A stretch of DNA of 34,731 bases from Parasulfuritortus sp. (lineage in GTDB: Bacteria > Pseudomonadota > Gammaproteobacteria > Burkholderiales > Thiobacillaceae), in NCBI GenBank assembly GCA_031291185.1, contig JARLJM010000106.1, forward strand, positions 1 to 34,731. Reading direction: 5' to 3'. Positions 1-9,600 of this stretch are shown here, one piece after another. The position numbers and the translations under genes were made by a program. Position 1 is the first letter of the stretch. The number at the start of each line of letters is the position of its first letter. The notes beneath the pieces were generated by a model. The model did no database searches. It had not been told where the DNA came from and saw only the letters and a program-made list of their open reading frames with translations.

Positions 1-3000
1 CGAGCGCCATTGCCGTCGTCCCACCTTGATACGCACGGCGACGGTCTCGGGACACTCGAAGATGGCGGGCAGTTTATCCACCAGACCTTGATAGAGACTG
101 TCGTCCGACATGTCGGTCCGATGCAGCATGGATAGCAGGTCATGCAACCCGTTCAATTCCTTGCTGCGTTCACTCAGTTGACGGTGCTCGGTCCGGTTCA
201 TGGCCGTGAACACGACGCCTTCGCTCAAATCGTCCTGATTCAGGGGCGCCAGGGTCAGCAGGATATTGAGCACATGACCGCTCTTGCACAGCCAGCGCGT
301 CTCCAGCGAATTGCCGCCTCGGCGAGCGACATGTTCCCAACTCGACGCTTCGTAATCGGCCTCGCTGGGGTAGATCATCCGGCTGTTCCGGCCGATCAGG
401 TCGGCTCGCTCATAGCCGGTCATCTCCAGCATTGCATCGTTGACCCAGGTAAATATCCGGTCCCGGGTCAGGCCAATTCCGACCGGGGCGGTACGCAGGA
501 TGCTGTCCACCGTTTCCCGGCTGTTTTGCAGTTCTTCCCTGGCCGCACGCAAGGCCATTTCGGCGCGGCGCCGGCTGGTGATATCCTGCATCACGCCGAC
601 CATGCGCAACGCGCGCCCGTTATCGTCCCGGTAAACCCGCCCCTTCTCCGCCATCCAGCGGATGTTGCCATCCGGCCAGACGATGCGATGTTCGATCTCG
701 TAGGGAACATCGTTCTCCACCGCCACATCGACCGAACGTTGAACGTACTCCCGATCCTCCGGATGGACGCATTGCATGAAGGCGTCATAACTGCCGCCGA
801 ATTCGCCCTGCGCAAAGCCGAACAGGGGCTCGATCTGGCTGGACCATTCCATGGTGCCGGACAGGATGTCCCAATCCCATGACCCCTGACCGGCTGCCTG
901 CTGCGCCAGTTCATAGCGTTGTTCGCTGCGCTTCAGGGCCAGCATGGCGCGACGGGTAGACGTGATGTCGACCAAATTGATGATCACCCCCGCCCGTACA
1001 TTGTTGCTGGACTGGTAAGGTGTCAGCTGCATGTGGAAGGCGTTCCCGTCCAGCGTGTCCACCTCCTCCTCATGATCCTTGCCCGTCTCCATTACCAGCC
1101 GGGCCTTGTCGACCAGGTCGTTCAGCATCAGCTGATGATTGATATGCTCCAGCGGACGGCTCAGGTCGCTGGACATGATGCGGAAGATGCGGGTGATCGG
1201 CGGCGTGAAACGACGTACGCGCAAGCGCTCGTCGAGGAACATGGTGGCCACGTGGCTGCTGGTCAGCAGGTTGTCCAGATCGCCGGTCAGGTCGGTCAGC
1301 TCGCTGATCTTGCTCTGGTACTCGGCATTGACCGTGTACAGCTCCTCGTTGACCGACTGGAGTTCTTCGTTGGTGGATTGCAGTTCCTCGTTGCTGGCCA
1401 GCAGTTCCTCGTTGGTCGCCTGCAACTCCTCGTTGGAGGTTTCCAGTTCTTCCACCGTGGCTTGCAGGTTCTCGCGGGTGAACTGCAATTCCTGTTCCAG
1501 ATCCTGGATACGTTGCTCCGCCTCCCGGTCCAGGTCATAGGTGGCGGTGGACCGATGCGGCGTCTCGCCGGCCAGCGGCGACGGCTCGATCAGGATGGCC
1601 GCCAGGGGCTCCTGGCCCTTCTTCTCGGGCAACGGCCGGATATGCATCTGGACCAGATCGGTACTGTCGTCCCGACGCACATGGATATTGGAATAGACCA
1701 GTTCCTTGCGGTCCTTGAAGGCCTTCTGCAAACCGGTGGCGACCGGAATGGCCAGGTCCTTGTGCGCCATCTTGGTGACATCGTTGGTCAGCTTGCCCGA
1801 GGGCAGGCGGAAATAGCCTTCGCTGTCGCCGACCAGATGGATCAGTTCCATCGCCTCGTTCACCACCAGGGTGAGCGGCACATAATCGCCCAGCAGACCG
1901 CGTACCAGTCGGTCGAGCACCCGCTCTTCCTCGTTGCCGCGCAGATGCGCCTGACTCAGGTTGAGCATGCGCGGGCGCATCATGCGGCTGGTCGCGTCGA
2001 ACGGTGCCAGCGGCTCGCCCCGCATCAGGTTGCGCCGGCCCCGTGTCCGGAACAGCTTGTACTTCTGGTGCAGATTCTCGAACTGGTCACTGGCATCGCC
2101 GGTGGTCTCGCTGGTGCCCAGCACCAGAATGCCGTTGTCGTTGATGGAGAAGCTGAACAGGTCCATGGCCTTCTTCTGCAATACCGGCTGCAGATAGATC
2201 AGCAGGTTGCGGCACGACACCAGGTCGATGTTGGTGAAGGGCGGATCCTTGATCAGATTGTGCTGGGCGAACACCACCATCTCGCGGATATTGCGGGCGA
2301 TGTGGTAGCGGTCATCCTTGCGATTGAAATACTTGGCCAGCAGATTGGGCGCCAGGTCGGCGGCGATGCTTTCCGGGTAGACGCCATTGCCGGCCGTCTG
2401 CACCGCTTCGCGGTCGACATCGGTGGCGAAGACCTTGACGTCGCACATCTTGCCCATGCTTTCCATCACCTCCCGGCACATGATCGCCAGCGAGTAGGCC
2501 TCCTCGCCGGTCGAGCAGCCGGCGCTCCACAGACGCACCTCGCGGCCTTCCTTGCTGGCGAACAGGTCGGGCAGGACATGATCCGCCAGGTAGTCCCAGA
2601 CTTCCTTGTCCCGGAAGAAGTTGGTCACGCCGATCAGCAGTTCCTGATACAGGGTCGTCACTTCGTTGGGATAGCGTTCCAGATACTTCACGTAATCGCG
2701 CAGGTCGTTGATCTGCTTGATGCTCATCCGGCGGCCGATGCGGCGCACCACGGTGGACGGCTTGTAATAGGTGAAGTCGACCTTGCTGCGCTCACGCAGC
2801 AGGGCAAAGATGCGGGTCATGCCGTCCTCATCGGACAGCATGGTGTCGGGAATGTCAGACTTGGCTGCGTAGGGATGCTTGACGAAGGACAGCAGCTGCT
2901 GGGGCATCTCGGCCGGCTGCATGATGAAATCGACCAGCCCGGTGGCGATGGCGCTCTTGGGCATGCCGTCGAACTTGGCGCTTTCCTCGTCCTGGACCAT

Positions 3001-3444
3001 GACCATGCCGCCGGCTTCCTTGATCGCGCGCAGACCGCGCGTACCGTCGGAGCCGGTCCCGGACAGGATGATGGAAATGGTCTTCTCGCCCTGATCTTCA
3101 GCCAGGGAACGCATGAAGAAATCGATGGGCAGATTGATGCCCCGGTTATGCTCCTGCTCTGACAGCAGCAGCTTGCCGTGAAAGATGCTGAGGTTTTTCT
3201 TGGGCGGAATCAGGTAGACGTGATTGGCCTGGACCCGCATCCCTTCCTCGGCCCGATGCATCGGCATCTCGGTATGCTTGGCCAGCAACTCGGCCATCAT
3301 GCTTTTGTAATCGGGAGACAGGTGCTGGACTACGACGAATGCCAGTCCGGAATCGGATGGCATATTCTTGAAAAACATCTCGATCGCTTCAAGACCGCCC
3401 GCAGAAGCACCAATGCCTACATAATAGCTGGGTGGGGTGGACAT
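1..3444 (-). CDS. CheB/CheR hybrid chemotaxis-type protein with PAS domains (C-terminus cut by window edge)
   Basis: A methylesterase and a methyltransferase are fused to sensory domains. Reading from the ATG at 3444, 1148 codons are open to base 1, so the C-terminus lies outside the window. Residues 1-195 are a CheB esterase without a receiver domain: GASAGG (Ser14), VVQHL (His41) and GTGSDGT (Asp133) form the catalytic triad. A CheR methyltransferase follows (about 205-460) with the SAM motif [10 protein letters not shown] near 308. A coiled coil of repeated NEELQ units (about 648-714) leads into PAS domains at about 715-830, 845-960 and 975-1095. A GAF-like segment begins near 1120. In this family the missing part is often a histidine kinase or a GGDEF domain; that is inference. 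No receptor or cheA/cheW gene is nearby, so it probably serves a signalling route other than classical chemotaxis. It is divergent from the rsuA-type gene, with a 16-bp palindrome between them. Confidence 0.93.
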   Translation of the reverse strand, partial: MSTPPSYYVGIGASAGGLEAIEMFFKNMPSDSGLAFVVVQHLSPDYKSMMAELLAKHTEMPMHRAEEGMRVQANHVYLIPPKKNLSIFHGKLLLSEQEHNRGINLPIDFFMRSLAEDQGEKTISIILSGTGSDGTRGLRAIKEAGGMVMVQDEESAKFDGMPKSAIATGLVDFIMQPAEMPQQLLSFVKHPYAAKSDIPDTMLSDEDGMTRIFALLRERSKVDFTYYKPSTVVRRIGRRMSIKQINDLRDYVKYLERYPNEVTTLYQELLIGVTNFFRDKEVWDYLADHVLPDLFASKEGREVRLWSAGCSTGEEAYSLAIMCREVMESMGKMCDVKVFATDVDREAVQTAGNGVYPESIAADLAPNLLAKYFNRKDDRYHIARNIREMVVFAQHNLIKDPPFTNIDLVSCRNLLIYLQPVLQKKAMDLFSFSINDNGILVLGTSETTGDASDQFENLHQKYKLFRTRGRRNLMRGEPLAPFDATSRMMRPRMLNLSQAHLRGNEEERVLDRLVRGLLGDYVPLTLVVNEAMELIHLVGDSEGYFRLPSGKLTNDVTKMAHKDLAIPVATGLQKAFKDRKELVYSNIHVRRDDSTDLVQMHIRPLPEKKGQEPLAAILIEPSPLAGETPHRSTATYDLDREAEQRIQDLEQELQFTRENLQATVEELETSNEELQATNEELLASNEELQSTNEELQSVNEELYTVNAEYQSKISELTDLTGDLDNLLTSSHVATMFLDERLRVRRFTPPITRIFRIMSSDLSRPLEHINHQLMLNDLVDKARLVMETGKDHEEEVDTLDGNAFHMQLTPYQSSNNVRAGVIINLVDITSTRRAMLALKRSEQRYELAQQAAGQGSWDWDILSGTMEWSSQIEPLFGFAQGEFGGSYDAFMQCVHPEDREYVQRSVDVAVENDVPYEIEHRIVWPDGNIRWMAEKGRVYRDDNGRALRMVGVMQDITSRRRAEMALRAAREELQNSRETVDSILRTAPVGIGLTRDRIFTWVNDAMLEMTGYERADLIGRNSRMIYPSEADYEASSWEHVARRGGNSLETRWLCKSGHVLNILLTLAPLNQDDLSEGVVFTAMNRTEHRQLSERSKELNGLHDLLSMLHRTDMSDDSLYQGLVDKLPAIFECPETVAVRIKVGRRQWRS

Positions 3445-3467
3445 TAATCACTCTTATGGGAAAAGCC

Positions 3468-3483
3468 CCTAGTACGTACTAGG
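3468..3483. promoter_or_regulatory. perfect 16-bp palindrome between divergent genes
   Basis: The sequence CCTAGTACGTACTAGG equals its own reverse complement over 16 bases. It lies 23 bp upstream of the CheB/CheR start and 26 bp upstream of the rsuA-type start. Its position and symmetry suit a dimeric regulator's operator controlling one or both genes. The regulator is unknown, and the role is inferred from symmetry and location only. Confidence 0.45.
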
Positions 3484-3509
3484 TTACTCCATTTCTGGTT
3501 TTATACACA

Positions 3510-4214
3510 ATGACGCTCATTGACTTGGAACGCATCCTGCAATCGCAAGGTTTTGGCAACCGCAAGGCCTGCCGGGCAATGATTCGCCATGGCCGGGTGG
3601 TGGCGGGTGGCGCGACCTGCGAGGACCCCTTCGCCAAATTCGCCCCGGATGGCCTGGCATTCGAGGTCGACGGCGAGACCTGGCTGTATCAGGAACACGC
3701 CTACCTGATGCTGAACAAACCGGCCGGCTTCGAGTGCTCCCGCTCGCCCATCCATCACACCGGCGTGCTCGATCTGCTGCCGGAACCGCTGCGCAATCGC
3801 GGTGTACAACCGGTCGGCCGACTGGACGAAGACACGACCGGGCTGTTGTTGTTCTCGGACGACGGCCAGTTCATCCACCGCATGATCTCGCCCAGGCACA
3901 AGGTGGCCAAGGTTTACGAAGTGACCGCCAAGCACCCGGTCGGCGACGAACAGATCGCTGCCCTGCTGGCCGGCGTCCAGTTGCACGACGAACCCTCGCC
4001 GATTGCCGCCGCAGCCTGCGAACGGGTGTCCGAATGCGTCATCCACCTCACCCTGACCGAGGGCAAATATCACCAGGTCAAACGCATGCTGGGTGCGGCC
4101 GGAAACCGGGTCGAGGCCTTGAAGCGCATTGCCATCGGCGGCCTGAAACTGCCTGACTATCTGCCCGAGCGCGGCTGGCGCTGGTTGGACAAGGCGGAGC
4201 TGGACAAGGTCTGA
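3510..4214 (+). CDS. rsuA: 16S rRNA pseudouridine synthase, RsuA family
   Basis: The 234-residue protein has the RsuA/RluB/RluE layout: an N-terminal S4-like RNA-binding segment (about 1-45) and a catalytic domain from about 60. The catalytic motif is GRLDEDTTG, with the conserved Asp at 106. HVAKVYEV-like and EGKYHQVKRM motifs in the C-terminal half are typical of the family. RsuA converts one uridine of 16S rRNA (U516 in E. coli) to pseudouridine during ribosome assembly. The length matches RsuA (about 230 aa). The ATG at 3510 has no clear Shine-Dalgarno sequence; a TATACA string sits three bases before it, so the true start or promoter arrangement is unclear. The gene converges on the next one, with 7 bp between stop codons. 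RluE or another small-subunit-type homologue is the alternative assignment. Confidence 0.88.
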   Translation: MTLIDLERILQSQGFGNRKACRAMIRHGRVVAGGATCEDPFAKFAPDGLAFEVDGETWLYQEHAYLMLNKPAGFECSRSPIHHTGVLDLLPEPLRNRGVQPVGRLDEDTTGLLLFSDDGQFIHRMISPRHKVAKVYEVTAKHPVGDEQIAALLAGVQLHDEPSPIAAAACERVSECVIHLTLTEGKYHQVKRMLGAAGNRVEALKRIAIGGLKLPDYLPERGWRWLDKAELDKV

Positions 4215-4233
4215 ACGCGGCTCAGGCCCGTTC
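4213..4233. terminator. hairpin at a convergent gene junction, possible bidirectional terminator
   Basis: GAACG and CGTTC, with inner GGC and GCC, can form an eight-pair stem with one bulged C and a TCAG loop. The hairpin spans the stop codons of both converging genes. Neither strand carries a T-tract after it, so an intrinsic terminator is plausible but weak. Confidence 0.3.
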
Positions 4234-4560
4234 ATCCATATGGGTCGGCAGTCGTTCGTCGGGCAGTTCGTGCCGGCGCCGCTCCTCGCCGCTACGCGTA
4301 TCGAGCAGGACGGGGATATGCTGGATACGGCGGCACATCATGCGCCGGTCTTCGCCGGCATACGGCTGCACTTCATGGGAAGCCGCGGGCGCTACCGTGT
4401 CCACCTGATGCGGGTGATGGAATTGCCCTCCTCCTTCATCCAGCACGTCCTGAAAGCCGGGCACTACCTTTCGAGTCGGACTGATCGGCGACTTGGGGGT
4501 GATCTCGGTGCGGTCAGTGACCGGCGCCAGTGGCGGTAATTTGCTGTCGGGGAAATGCAT
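4222..4560 (-). CDS. conserved-looking small protein of unknown function
   Basis: This 112-residue protein matches no family I can name. The N-terminal half is proline-rich (LPPLAPVTDRTEITPKS). It is followed by a His-rich patch (QFHHPHQVD) and a strongly charged C-terminal third containing GEDRRMMCRRI, LLDTRSGEERRRH and PTHMDERA. There is no signal peptide or membrane segment, so it should be cytosolic. The charged C-terminal block looks like a real motif rather than chance translation, and there is no better ORF on the other strand. It starts at the ATG at 4560, 75 nt after the stop of the GGDEF-EAL gene on the same strand, and could be its downstream partner. It converges on the rsuA-type gene. 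Confidence 0.6.
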   Translation of the reverse strand: MHFPDSKLPPLAPVTDRTEITPKSPISPTRKVVPGFQDVLDEGGGQFHHPHQVDTVAPAASHEVQPYAGEDRRMMCRRIQHIPVLLDTRSGEERRRHELPDERLPTHMDERA

Positions 4561-4635
4561 CGCGTCTGCCCTGTAGTCCCTAGCTTCAGACTATAAACCA
4601 CTTTCCGGCTGCGGCGGCACAGCGCGAAATGGTCG

Positions 4636-7092
4636 TTACGCGGCCGCGTCCACCGCCATCAGACGAGGCTGGCCGATATAGCGCTGGAACGCCTCCGGCT
4701 CCAGCGCCCGGCTGTACAGGAAGCCCTGCACGCTGTCGCAGCCATGCGCCGACAGGAAGGCACGCTGCGCGGTGGTTTCCACGCCCTCGGCCAGCACCTT
4801 GAGTTGCAGGGTATGGGCCATGGCCAGGATGGCCTTGGCGATGCCGCAGTCGTGCGCCTGTTCCGGTATGCCGTCGATGAAGCTCTTGTCGATCTTGAGC
4901 TTGTCGATGGGCAGGCGCTTGAGGTAGCTCAGTGAGGAATAGCCGGTGCCGAAATCATCGATGGCGAGGCTGATGCCCATGGCACGGAGTTCTTCCAGAA
5001 CCGGGATGTGGCGCGCGGGATCGCCCATGATGAAGCTCTCGGTCAGTTCAAGCTCCAGGTGCATGGGGCTGAGACCAGTATCTTCCAGTGCACTCCTGAC
5101 CATGACCACGATGTTGCTGCGCTGCATCTGGGCGCCGGACACATTGACCGCGATCCGCTTCAGGGGCAGCCCCATGTCGAGCCAGGCGCGCATCTGGCGG
5201 CAGGACTCGCGCAGGGTCCATTCGCCCAGTGAGACGATGAGCCAGCTTTCCTCGGCCAGGGGGATGAATTTGTCCGGCGCCACGCGGGTATCGCCCCGCT
5301 GCCAGCGCACCAGGGCCTCGGCACCGATGATGGCGTTGCTGGCCAGATCGATCTGCGGCTGGTAGTGCATGACCAGTTCGCCCCGTTCGATGGCCCCGCG
5401 CAGGTCATTTTCCAGCGCCATCCGTTCCATGGCCTGGCTGGTCAGGTCTGCGGTGTAGAACTGGTAGTTGTTGCGCCCCTGGTTCTTGGCCCGGTACATC
5501 GCGGCATCGGCATTGGCCAGCAGGCTGACGATATCCTCGCCGTCCTGCGGGTAGAGACTGATGCCGATGCTGGCATCGACGTGCAATTCATGCTGGTCGA
5601 TCCGGACCGCCTCGTGCAGCGAATGCAGCAGGCCCAGCGCGACTGCGACGGCATCTTCCGGGACCGTCATGCCGGGCACGAACACCGTGAACTCGTCACC
5701 GCCCTGACGCGCCAGGAATCCGGTTTCGCCAACCACACTGGAAAAGCGCCTCGCCACATCACGCAGCACCCGGTCGCCGACAGGGTGCCCCAGGCTGTCG
5801 TTGATCTGCTTGAACCGGTCCAGATCGATGAACATCAGGGCAGCCTGCCCGCGCACCCGCCGGGCATTCGCCAGTTCAAGCTCGCAGCGCCGGGTAAACG
5901 AAAGCCGGTTGGGCAAGTCGGTCAGGTAGTCGTAATGGGCCAGATGCTGAATCCGGGCCTCGTTCTGCTTGCGCGAGGTCACGTCGTCGAAGGCCGCGAT
6001 CACGTAATGGATCAGGTTGTCGGGGCCCGACACCGGCGAGAGCCAAACCTGCAACGGGACGCGCGAGCCGTCGCGGTCGATTTCCACGTCGTCGGCGCCG
6101 ACCGCCTCGCCGTGGAAGGCCCGTTCGAAAAAGCTGGCGGGATAGTGGCTATCGGTTCCGGAGCGGAAAAAACGCAACGCGGCGCCCAGATTGGCAATCG
6201 CCACACTGATGCTGATCTTGCGCCCGAGCAGCGTCTGGGCCATGCGATTGGCGTAGCGACTGCTGCCATCGTTGTTGAAGATGATCACGCCCAGAGGCAT
6301 CGCGTCGATCGACTCGGTCAACTCCTGTTCACGATCCCGGATCGAGTTGATGTTGGAACGCATGCCCAGGCTCATCTCGTTGAGAGCGCGCCCCAGGATG
6401 GCCAGTTCGCCCTGGCCGCCGACCTGCAAGGTAGCGCCGTAATCACCGAACCCCAACCGGCGGGCGTGCCCCGCCAGCTGCACGATGGGCTGGGTGACCA
6501 GCCGGTTCAGGACCAGCACCAGGACCAGCATGACCACCAGTCCCAGCGCCCAGAGCGGCACAAGCTTGTCTAACAGATCCCGCCAGAAGGCCTGGTAGAG
6601 CGGCGAAACATCCTGAGCAACGAACAGCACATCGTTGCCTGCAGGCAGGCTGATCAGCTGATAGCCGCGTACCTGCCGGCTATCCGGATCGGAACTGACG
6701 TCCTGTTTGTCCCGTTTCAGTACGGCATGGAACCGGTTGGGTTCGAACCGGTTCAGCACCTCAGCCGCCGGCTTGCCCTGCCATGCCGGGTCGCTGGCCA
6801 GTTTGACCCGGCCACTTGCATCGACCAATGCGGCCGCATTGTCTCCCGGCATCTGGCTGACCGAATCGCGCAGATCCCGTGCGGCATCCTCCTCATTGCC
6901 CCGGCCCAGATTTTTCGCGAGGTGCTGACTGAGCGCGGCCGTCGTCTGGCTGCCCAGCGTCATGCCCTGGCTGGCCAGATCCATATAGCGTTCATAGGAG
7001 TTGAGCAGGGAGGTCAGCGCCAGCAGAAGGCTGAACAGGCCCATCACCAGTACGGGCAGCCAGAGACGGATCGATACGGAACGTATTTGCAT
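4636..7092 (-). CDS. membrane GGDEF-EAL protein (c-di-GMP turnover) with HAMP and PAS
   Basis: An 818-residue inner-membrane c-di-GMP enzyme. The layout is TM1 (about 9-31), a periplasmic sensor (about 32-172), TM2 (about 177-199), HAMP (about 200-250), PAS (about 258-372), GGDEF (about 385-550) and EAL (about 560-805). The cyclase signature GGDEF is intact at 464-468. The usual RxxD inhibitory site five residues upstream is absent. EAL is intact at 592-594, and the DDFGTGYSS loop of active phosphodiesterases is present. By motif both activities are possible; in many such hybrids one dominates, and sequence alone cannot say which. It begins at the ATG at 7092 and is divergent from the diguanylate cyclase at 7203. 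The small unknown gene follows on the same strand. Confidence 0.92.
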   Translation of the reverse strand: MQIRSVSIRLWLPVLVMGLFSLLLALTSLLNSYERYMDLASQGMTLGSQTTAALSQHLAKNLGRGNEEDAARDLRDSVSQMPGDNAAALVDASGRVKLASDPAWQGKPAAEVLNRFEPNRFHAVLKRDKQDVSSDPDSRQVRGYQLISLPAGNDVLFVAQDVSPLYQAFWRDLLDKLVPLWALGLVVMLVLVLVLNRLVTQPIVQLAGHARRLGFGDYGATLQVGGQGELAILGRALNEMSLGMRSNINSIRDREQELTESIDAMPLGVIIFNNDGSSRYANRMAQTLLGRKISISVAIANLGAALRFFRSGTDSHYPASFFERAFHGEAVGADDVEIDRDGSRVPLQVWLSPVSGPDNLIHYVIAAFDDVTSRKQNEARIQHLAHYDYLTDLPNRLSFTRRCELELANARRVRGQAALMFIDLDRFKQINDSLGHPVGDRVLRDVARRFSSVVGETGFLARQGGDEFTVFVPGMTVPEDAVAVALGLLHSLHEAVRIDQHELHVDASIGISLYPQDGEDIVSLLANADAAMYRAKNQGRNNYQFYTADLTSQAMERMALENDLRGAIERGELVMHYQPQIDLASNAIIGAEALVRWQRGDTRVAPDKFIPLAEESWLIVSLGEWTLRESCRQMRAWLDMGLPLKRIAVNVSGAQMQRSNIVVMVRSALEDTGLSPMHLELELTESFIMGDPARHIPVLEELRAMGISLAIDDFGTGYSSLSYLKRLPIDKLKIDKSFIDGIPEQAHDCGIAKAILAMAHTLQLKVLAEGVETTAQRAFLSAHGCDSVQGFLYSRALEPEAFQRYIGQPRLMAVDAAA

Positions 7093-7100
7093 CGGCGGCG

Positions 7101-7113
7101 CTAAAAATTTTAG
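7101..7113. promoter_or_regulatory. A/T-rich inverted repeat between divergent c-di-GMP genes
   Basis: CTAAAA-A-TTTTAG is a 6+1+6 inverted repeat centred 15 bases upstream of the GGDEF-EAL start, within the 110-bp divergent spacer. It could be an operator or a short mRNA hairpin masking the ribosome binding site. No function is shown by the sequence. Confidence 0.2.
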
Positions 7114-7202
7114 AGTGGCTGGCTGGATAATCCTTATCGGATCGCTAAAGAAATAATGGGTCCGGCCGTTATTAGCCCCAATAGTACATAAAAATTGGTT
7201 TC

Positions 7203-8105
7203 ATGCCGCTGCCTCTCGACCGCGAGAAAACACAGAAGCTCTCCGAAGAACTGGAGAATGTCATCGCCGCGCATCTGGCCTGGTTCAAGCAATTCAACCG
7301 GGTGCTGGTCTGCGGCGGTTCGCCTGCGGACTTTGAAAACTCCCAGGATGCCCACCTGCAGTCCCCTTTCGGGAAATGGTACTACAGCGAGGCACCGCAC
7401 CCCCTGGCCGATCACATTGCCTTCCAGGAACTGGCCAATGTCCAGCAGGCCCTGCATGTTGCTGCCCGGCAGGCGCTCGACATGGTCGCGCGTGGCCAAC
7501 GTCCCTCGGCGAAACTGCATGACCAGTACATCGACCTCGCGCTCAAGATCAACAACAAGCTGCGCCACCTGCAACTGGAAATCATCGGCGACCTGCTCTC
7601 CACCGACACCCTGACCGGCTGCTACAGCCGGCGCGGCATGATCAGCCGGCTTCAGGCCGAACAGGAGCGGGCCGGACGCATCCAGCGGCCCTGCTGCATC
7701 GGCCTGATGGATTTCGATCGCTTCAAGCGGGTCAACGACGAACTGGGCCACCCGGCCGGCGATGCCGTGCTCCGGCAAGGCATGCGTTTCGTCGCCAGCG
7801 TGCTGCGCAAGTACGACACGGTTTTCCGCTATGGCGGCGAAGAATTTCTGTTCTGCCTGCCCAGTACGCCGCTCAAAGATGCCGAGCAGGTCATCGAACG
7901 CATACGCATGGGGCTGGAATTGTTGCCGATCATGTTGCCGAACAAGCAGAAGCTGCACATCACGGCTTCGTTCGGACTGGCCGAAGTCGCGCAGGGAAAA
8001 CCCGTCGAAGACGCCATTGCCCTGGCCGATGAAGCCCTGCTTCAGGCCAAGGCCAACGGTCGCAACCGGGTCGAGCTGTGGCAGCCCGAACCGGTCAGGC
8101 CTTGA
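7203..8105 (+). CDS. diguanylate cyclase with N-terminal CZB-like domain (DgcZ-like, zinc site degenerate)
   Basis: The 300-residue cytosolic protein resembles E. coli DgcZ in length and order: a CZB-like helical domain (about 15-125) then GGDEF (about 133-297). The active site GGEEF is at 211-215. The product-inhibition site RxxD is present (Arg202, Asp205). It should therefore make c-di-GMP from two GTP and be feedback controlled. In the CZB domain the FGKWY landmark (56-60) is present. By my alignment to DgcZ, however, the cysteine ligand is replaced by Ser54 and one histidine of the HxxxH pair by Gln81; His24 and His85 remain. Zinc binding as in DgcZ is therefore doubtful. It is divergent from the GGDEF-EAL gene. 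Its 3' end overlaps the convergent polyphosphate:AMP phosphotransferase gene by 11 bp. Confidence 0.9.
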   Translation: MPLPLDREKTQKLSEELENVIAAHLAWFKQFNRVLVCGGSPADFENSQDAHLQSPFGKWYYSEAPHPLADHIAFQELANVQQALHVAARQALDMVARGQRPSAKLHDQYIDLALKINNKLRHLQLEIIGDLLSTDTLTGCYSRRGMISRLQAEQERAGRIQRPCCIGLMDFDRFKRVNDELGHPAGDAVLRQGMRFVASVLRKYDTVFRYGGEEFLFCLPSTPLKDAEQVIERIRMGLELLPIMLPNKQKLHITASFGLAEVAQGKPVEDAIALADEALLQAKANGRNRVELWQPEPVRP

Positions 8106-9576
8106 TGGCCGACTCGATTGCCTCGCACAGGGTTTTCAGCACCTTGATCCGGGCGTAATTCTTGTCCTCGGCCTCGACCATGGTCCAGGGCGCACGCTCC
8201 GTGCCCGTGCGTTCGATCATGTCGCTGGCGGCCCGGACGTAGTCGTCCCACTTCTCCCGGTTACGCCAGTCGTCCTCGGTGATCTTGAAGCGCTTGAAGG
8301 CGATCTGTTCCCGCTCCTTGAACCTGCGCAGTTGTTCTTCCTGACTGATGGTCAACCAGAACTTGACCACGATCACGCCGGAGTCGACCACCTGCTCCTC
8401 GAAGTCGTTGATCTCCCGGTAGGCCCGCATCCAGGCCGCCTGGCTGCAGAATCCTTCCACCCGCTCGACCAGCACGCGGCCATACCATGAGCGGTCGAAC
8501 ACGGCCAGCTTGCCGTGGCGCGGCAGGTGCCGCCAGAACCGCCACAGATAGGGCTGGGCCCGTTCTTCCTCGCTCGGTGCGGCAATCGGGATGACATCGT
8601 ACTGACGGGCATCGAGCGCCGAGGTGATACGCCGGATCGCGCCGCCCTTGCCGGCAGCATCCATGCCCTCGAACACCGCCGCCACCGAACGGTTGCGGAA
8701 TTTCTTGTGCCGGAACAGCCTAGACAGCTTGCCCTGCCACTTCTCCAGTTCCTTGTCGTAATCCTTGCGGGCGATGGTCCTGGACAGGTCGAGCGTGTCG
8801 ATGATGCGCAGGTTGTCGATCGGCGTCGGCAGTGGCGCGCCATGCACCCGGCGATGCTGTTCGGGGTTGGCCAGACGCGCCTGCAAGGCCTCCAGCAAAT
8901 GCTTGGTGACGGTCAGGCTGCGGTAGTTCTCGTCCGCCCCCTCCACCACCAGCCAGGGCACCTCCCCGGTGCTGGTTTCGCGCAGGACGTACTCTGAAAC
9001 CGCACGAAAATCGTCATAGTGACCAAACCGTTCCCAGTCCTGCTTGGTCGCGCGCCAGCGGGTGAGCGGGTTCTTTTCCAGGTCGGTCATCCGCTTTTTC
9101 TGGGCATCCTTGGACAGATGGAACCAGAACTTGAGCACCAGCGCGCCTTCGTTCACCAGCATCCTCTCGAACCGGATGATGCGGGCAACCGCCGCGTCCA
9201 GATCGTGATCGGTCCAGTCGCCCATGACCCGCCCGTTGATCGGTGCGTTGTACCAGGAGCCGAAGAAAATGCCTGCCTTGCCCTTGGCCGGCAGGCGGCG
9301 CCAGTAGCGCCACATGGGCGGATGCATGGCTTCTTCCTCGGTCGGCACGCCCATGCCGTGGGTCTGGATGTGACGCGGGTCCATCCAGGCATTGAGCAGG
9401 TTCACCGTTTCGCTCTTGCCGGCACCATCGACGCCGGAGACCAGGATGATGACCGGAAAATCCGGTTTCTCCATCAGCGCATACTGGGCCTCCAGCAGGG
9501 CCTCGCGAACCTTGGGGGCGTCCTTGGCAAAGATTTTCTTGTCGATCTTGTGGCCGAGTTCGGCGGCTTCAAACAT
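8095..9576 (-). CDS. pap: polyphosphate:AMP phosphotransferase (two-domain PPK2)
   Basis: This 493-residue protein is a tandem PPK2 fusion. The family transfers phosphate from polyphosphate to AMP, giving ADP. The first domain has Walker A GVDGAGKS (48-55); the second has GMDAAGKG (304-311). The second domain also has the acidic Walker B-like FDRSWYGR, with Asp361. At the matching place the first domain reads FFGSWYN (104-110), without Asp or Arg. The C-terminal domain is thus the likely catalytic half, as known for Pseudomonas-type Pap enzymes. The ATG at 9576 follows the flavoprotein gene by 24 nt, with a good AAGGGGAA ribosome site. It is the last gene of the twelve-gene ATPase-PFOR run. 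Its 3' end overlaps the convergent cyclase gene. Confidence 0.93.
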   Translation of the reverse strand: MFEAAELGHKIDKKIFAKDAPKVREALLEAQYALMEKPDFPVIILVSGVDGAGKSETVNLLNAWMDPRHIQTHGMGVPTEEEAMHPPMWRYWRRLPAKGKAGIFFGSWYNAPINGRVMGDWTDHDLDAAVARIIRFERMLVNEGALVLKFWFHLSKDAQKKRMTDLEKNPLTRWRATKQDWERFGHYDDFRAVSEYVLRETSTGEVPWLVVEGADENYRSLTVTKHLLEALQARLANPEQHRRVHGAPLPTPIDNLRIIDTLDLSRTIARKDYDKELEKWQGKLSRLFRHKKFRNRSVAAVFEGMDAAGKGGAIRRITSALDARQYDVIPIAAPSEEERAQPYLWRFWRHLPRHGKLAVFDRSWYGRVLVERVEGFCSQAAWMRAYREINDFEEQVVDSGVIVVKFWLTISQEEQLRRFKEREQIAFKRFKITEDDWRNREKWDDYVRAASDMIERTGTERAPWTMVEAEDKNYARIKVLKTLCEAIESAIKA

Positions 9577-9600
9577 GCGGATTCCCCTTGTCGTCGACGG

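Noticed and set aside
919..3162. Long plus-strand ORF (747 codons) and smaller ones opposite the CheB/CheR gene
   Set aside because: It is the antisense shadow of a high-G+C coding region. The minus strand carries clear CheB, CheR and PAS motifs throughout, while the plus translation is Gln/His-rich with no domain.
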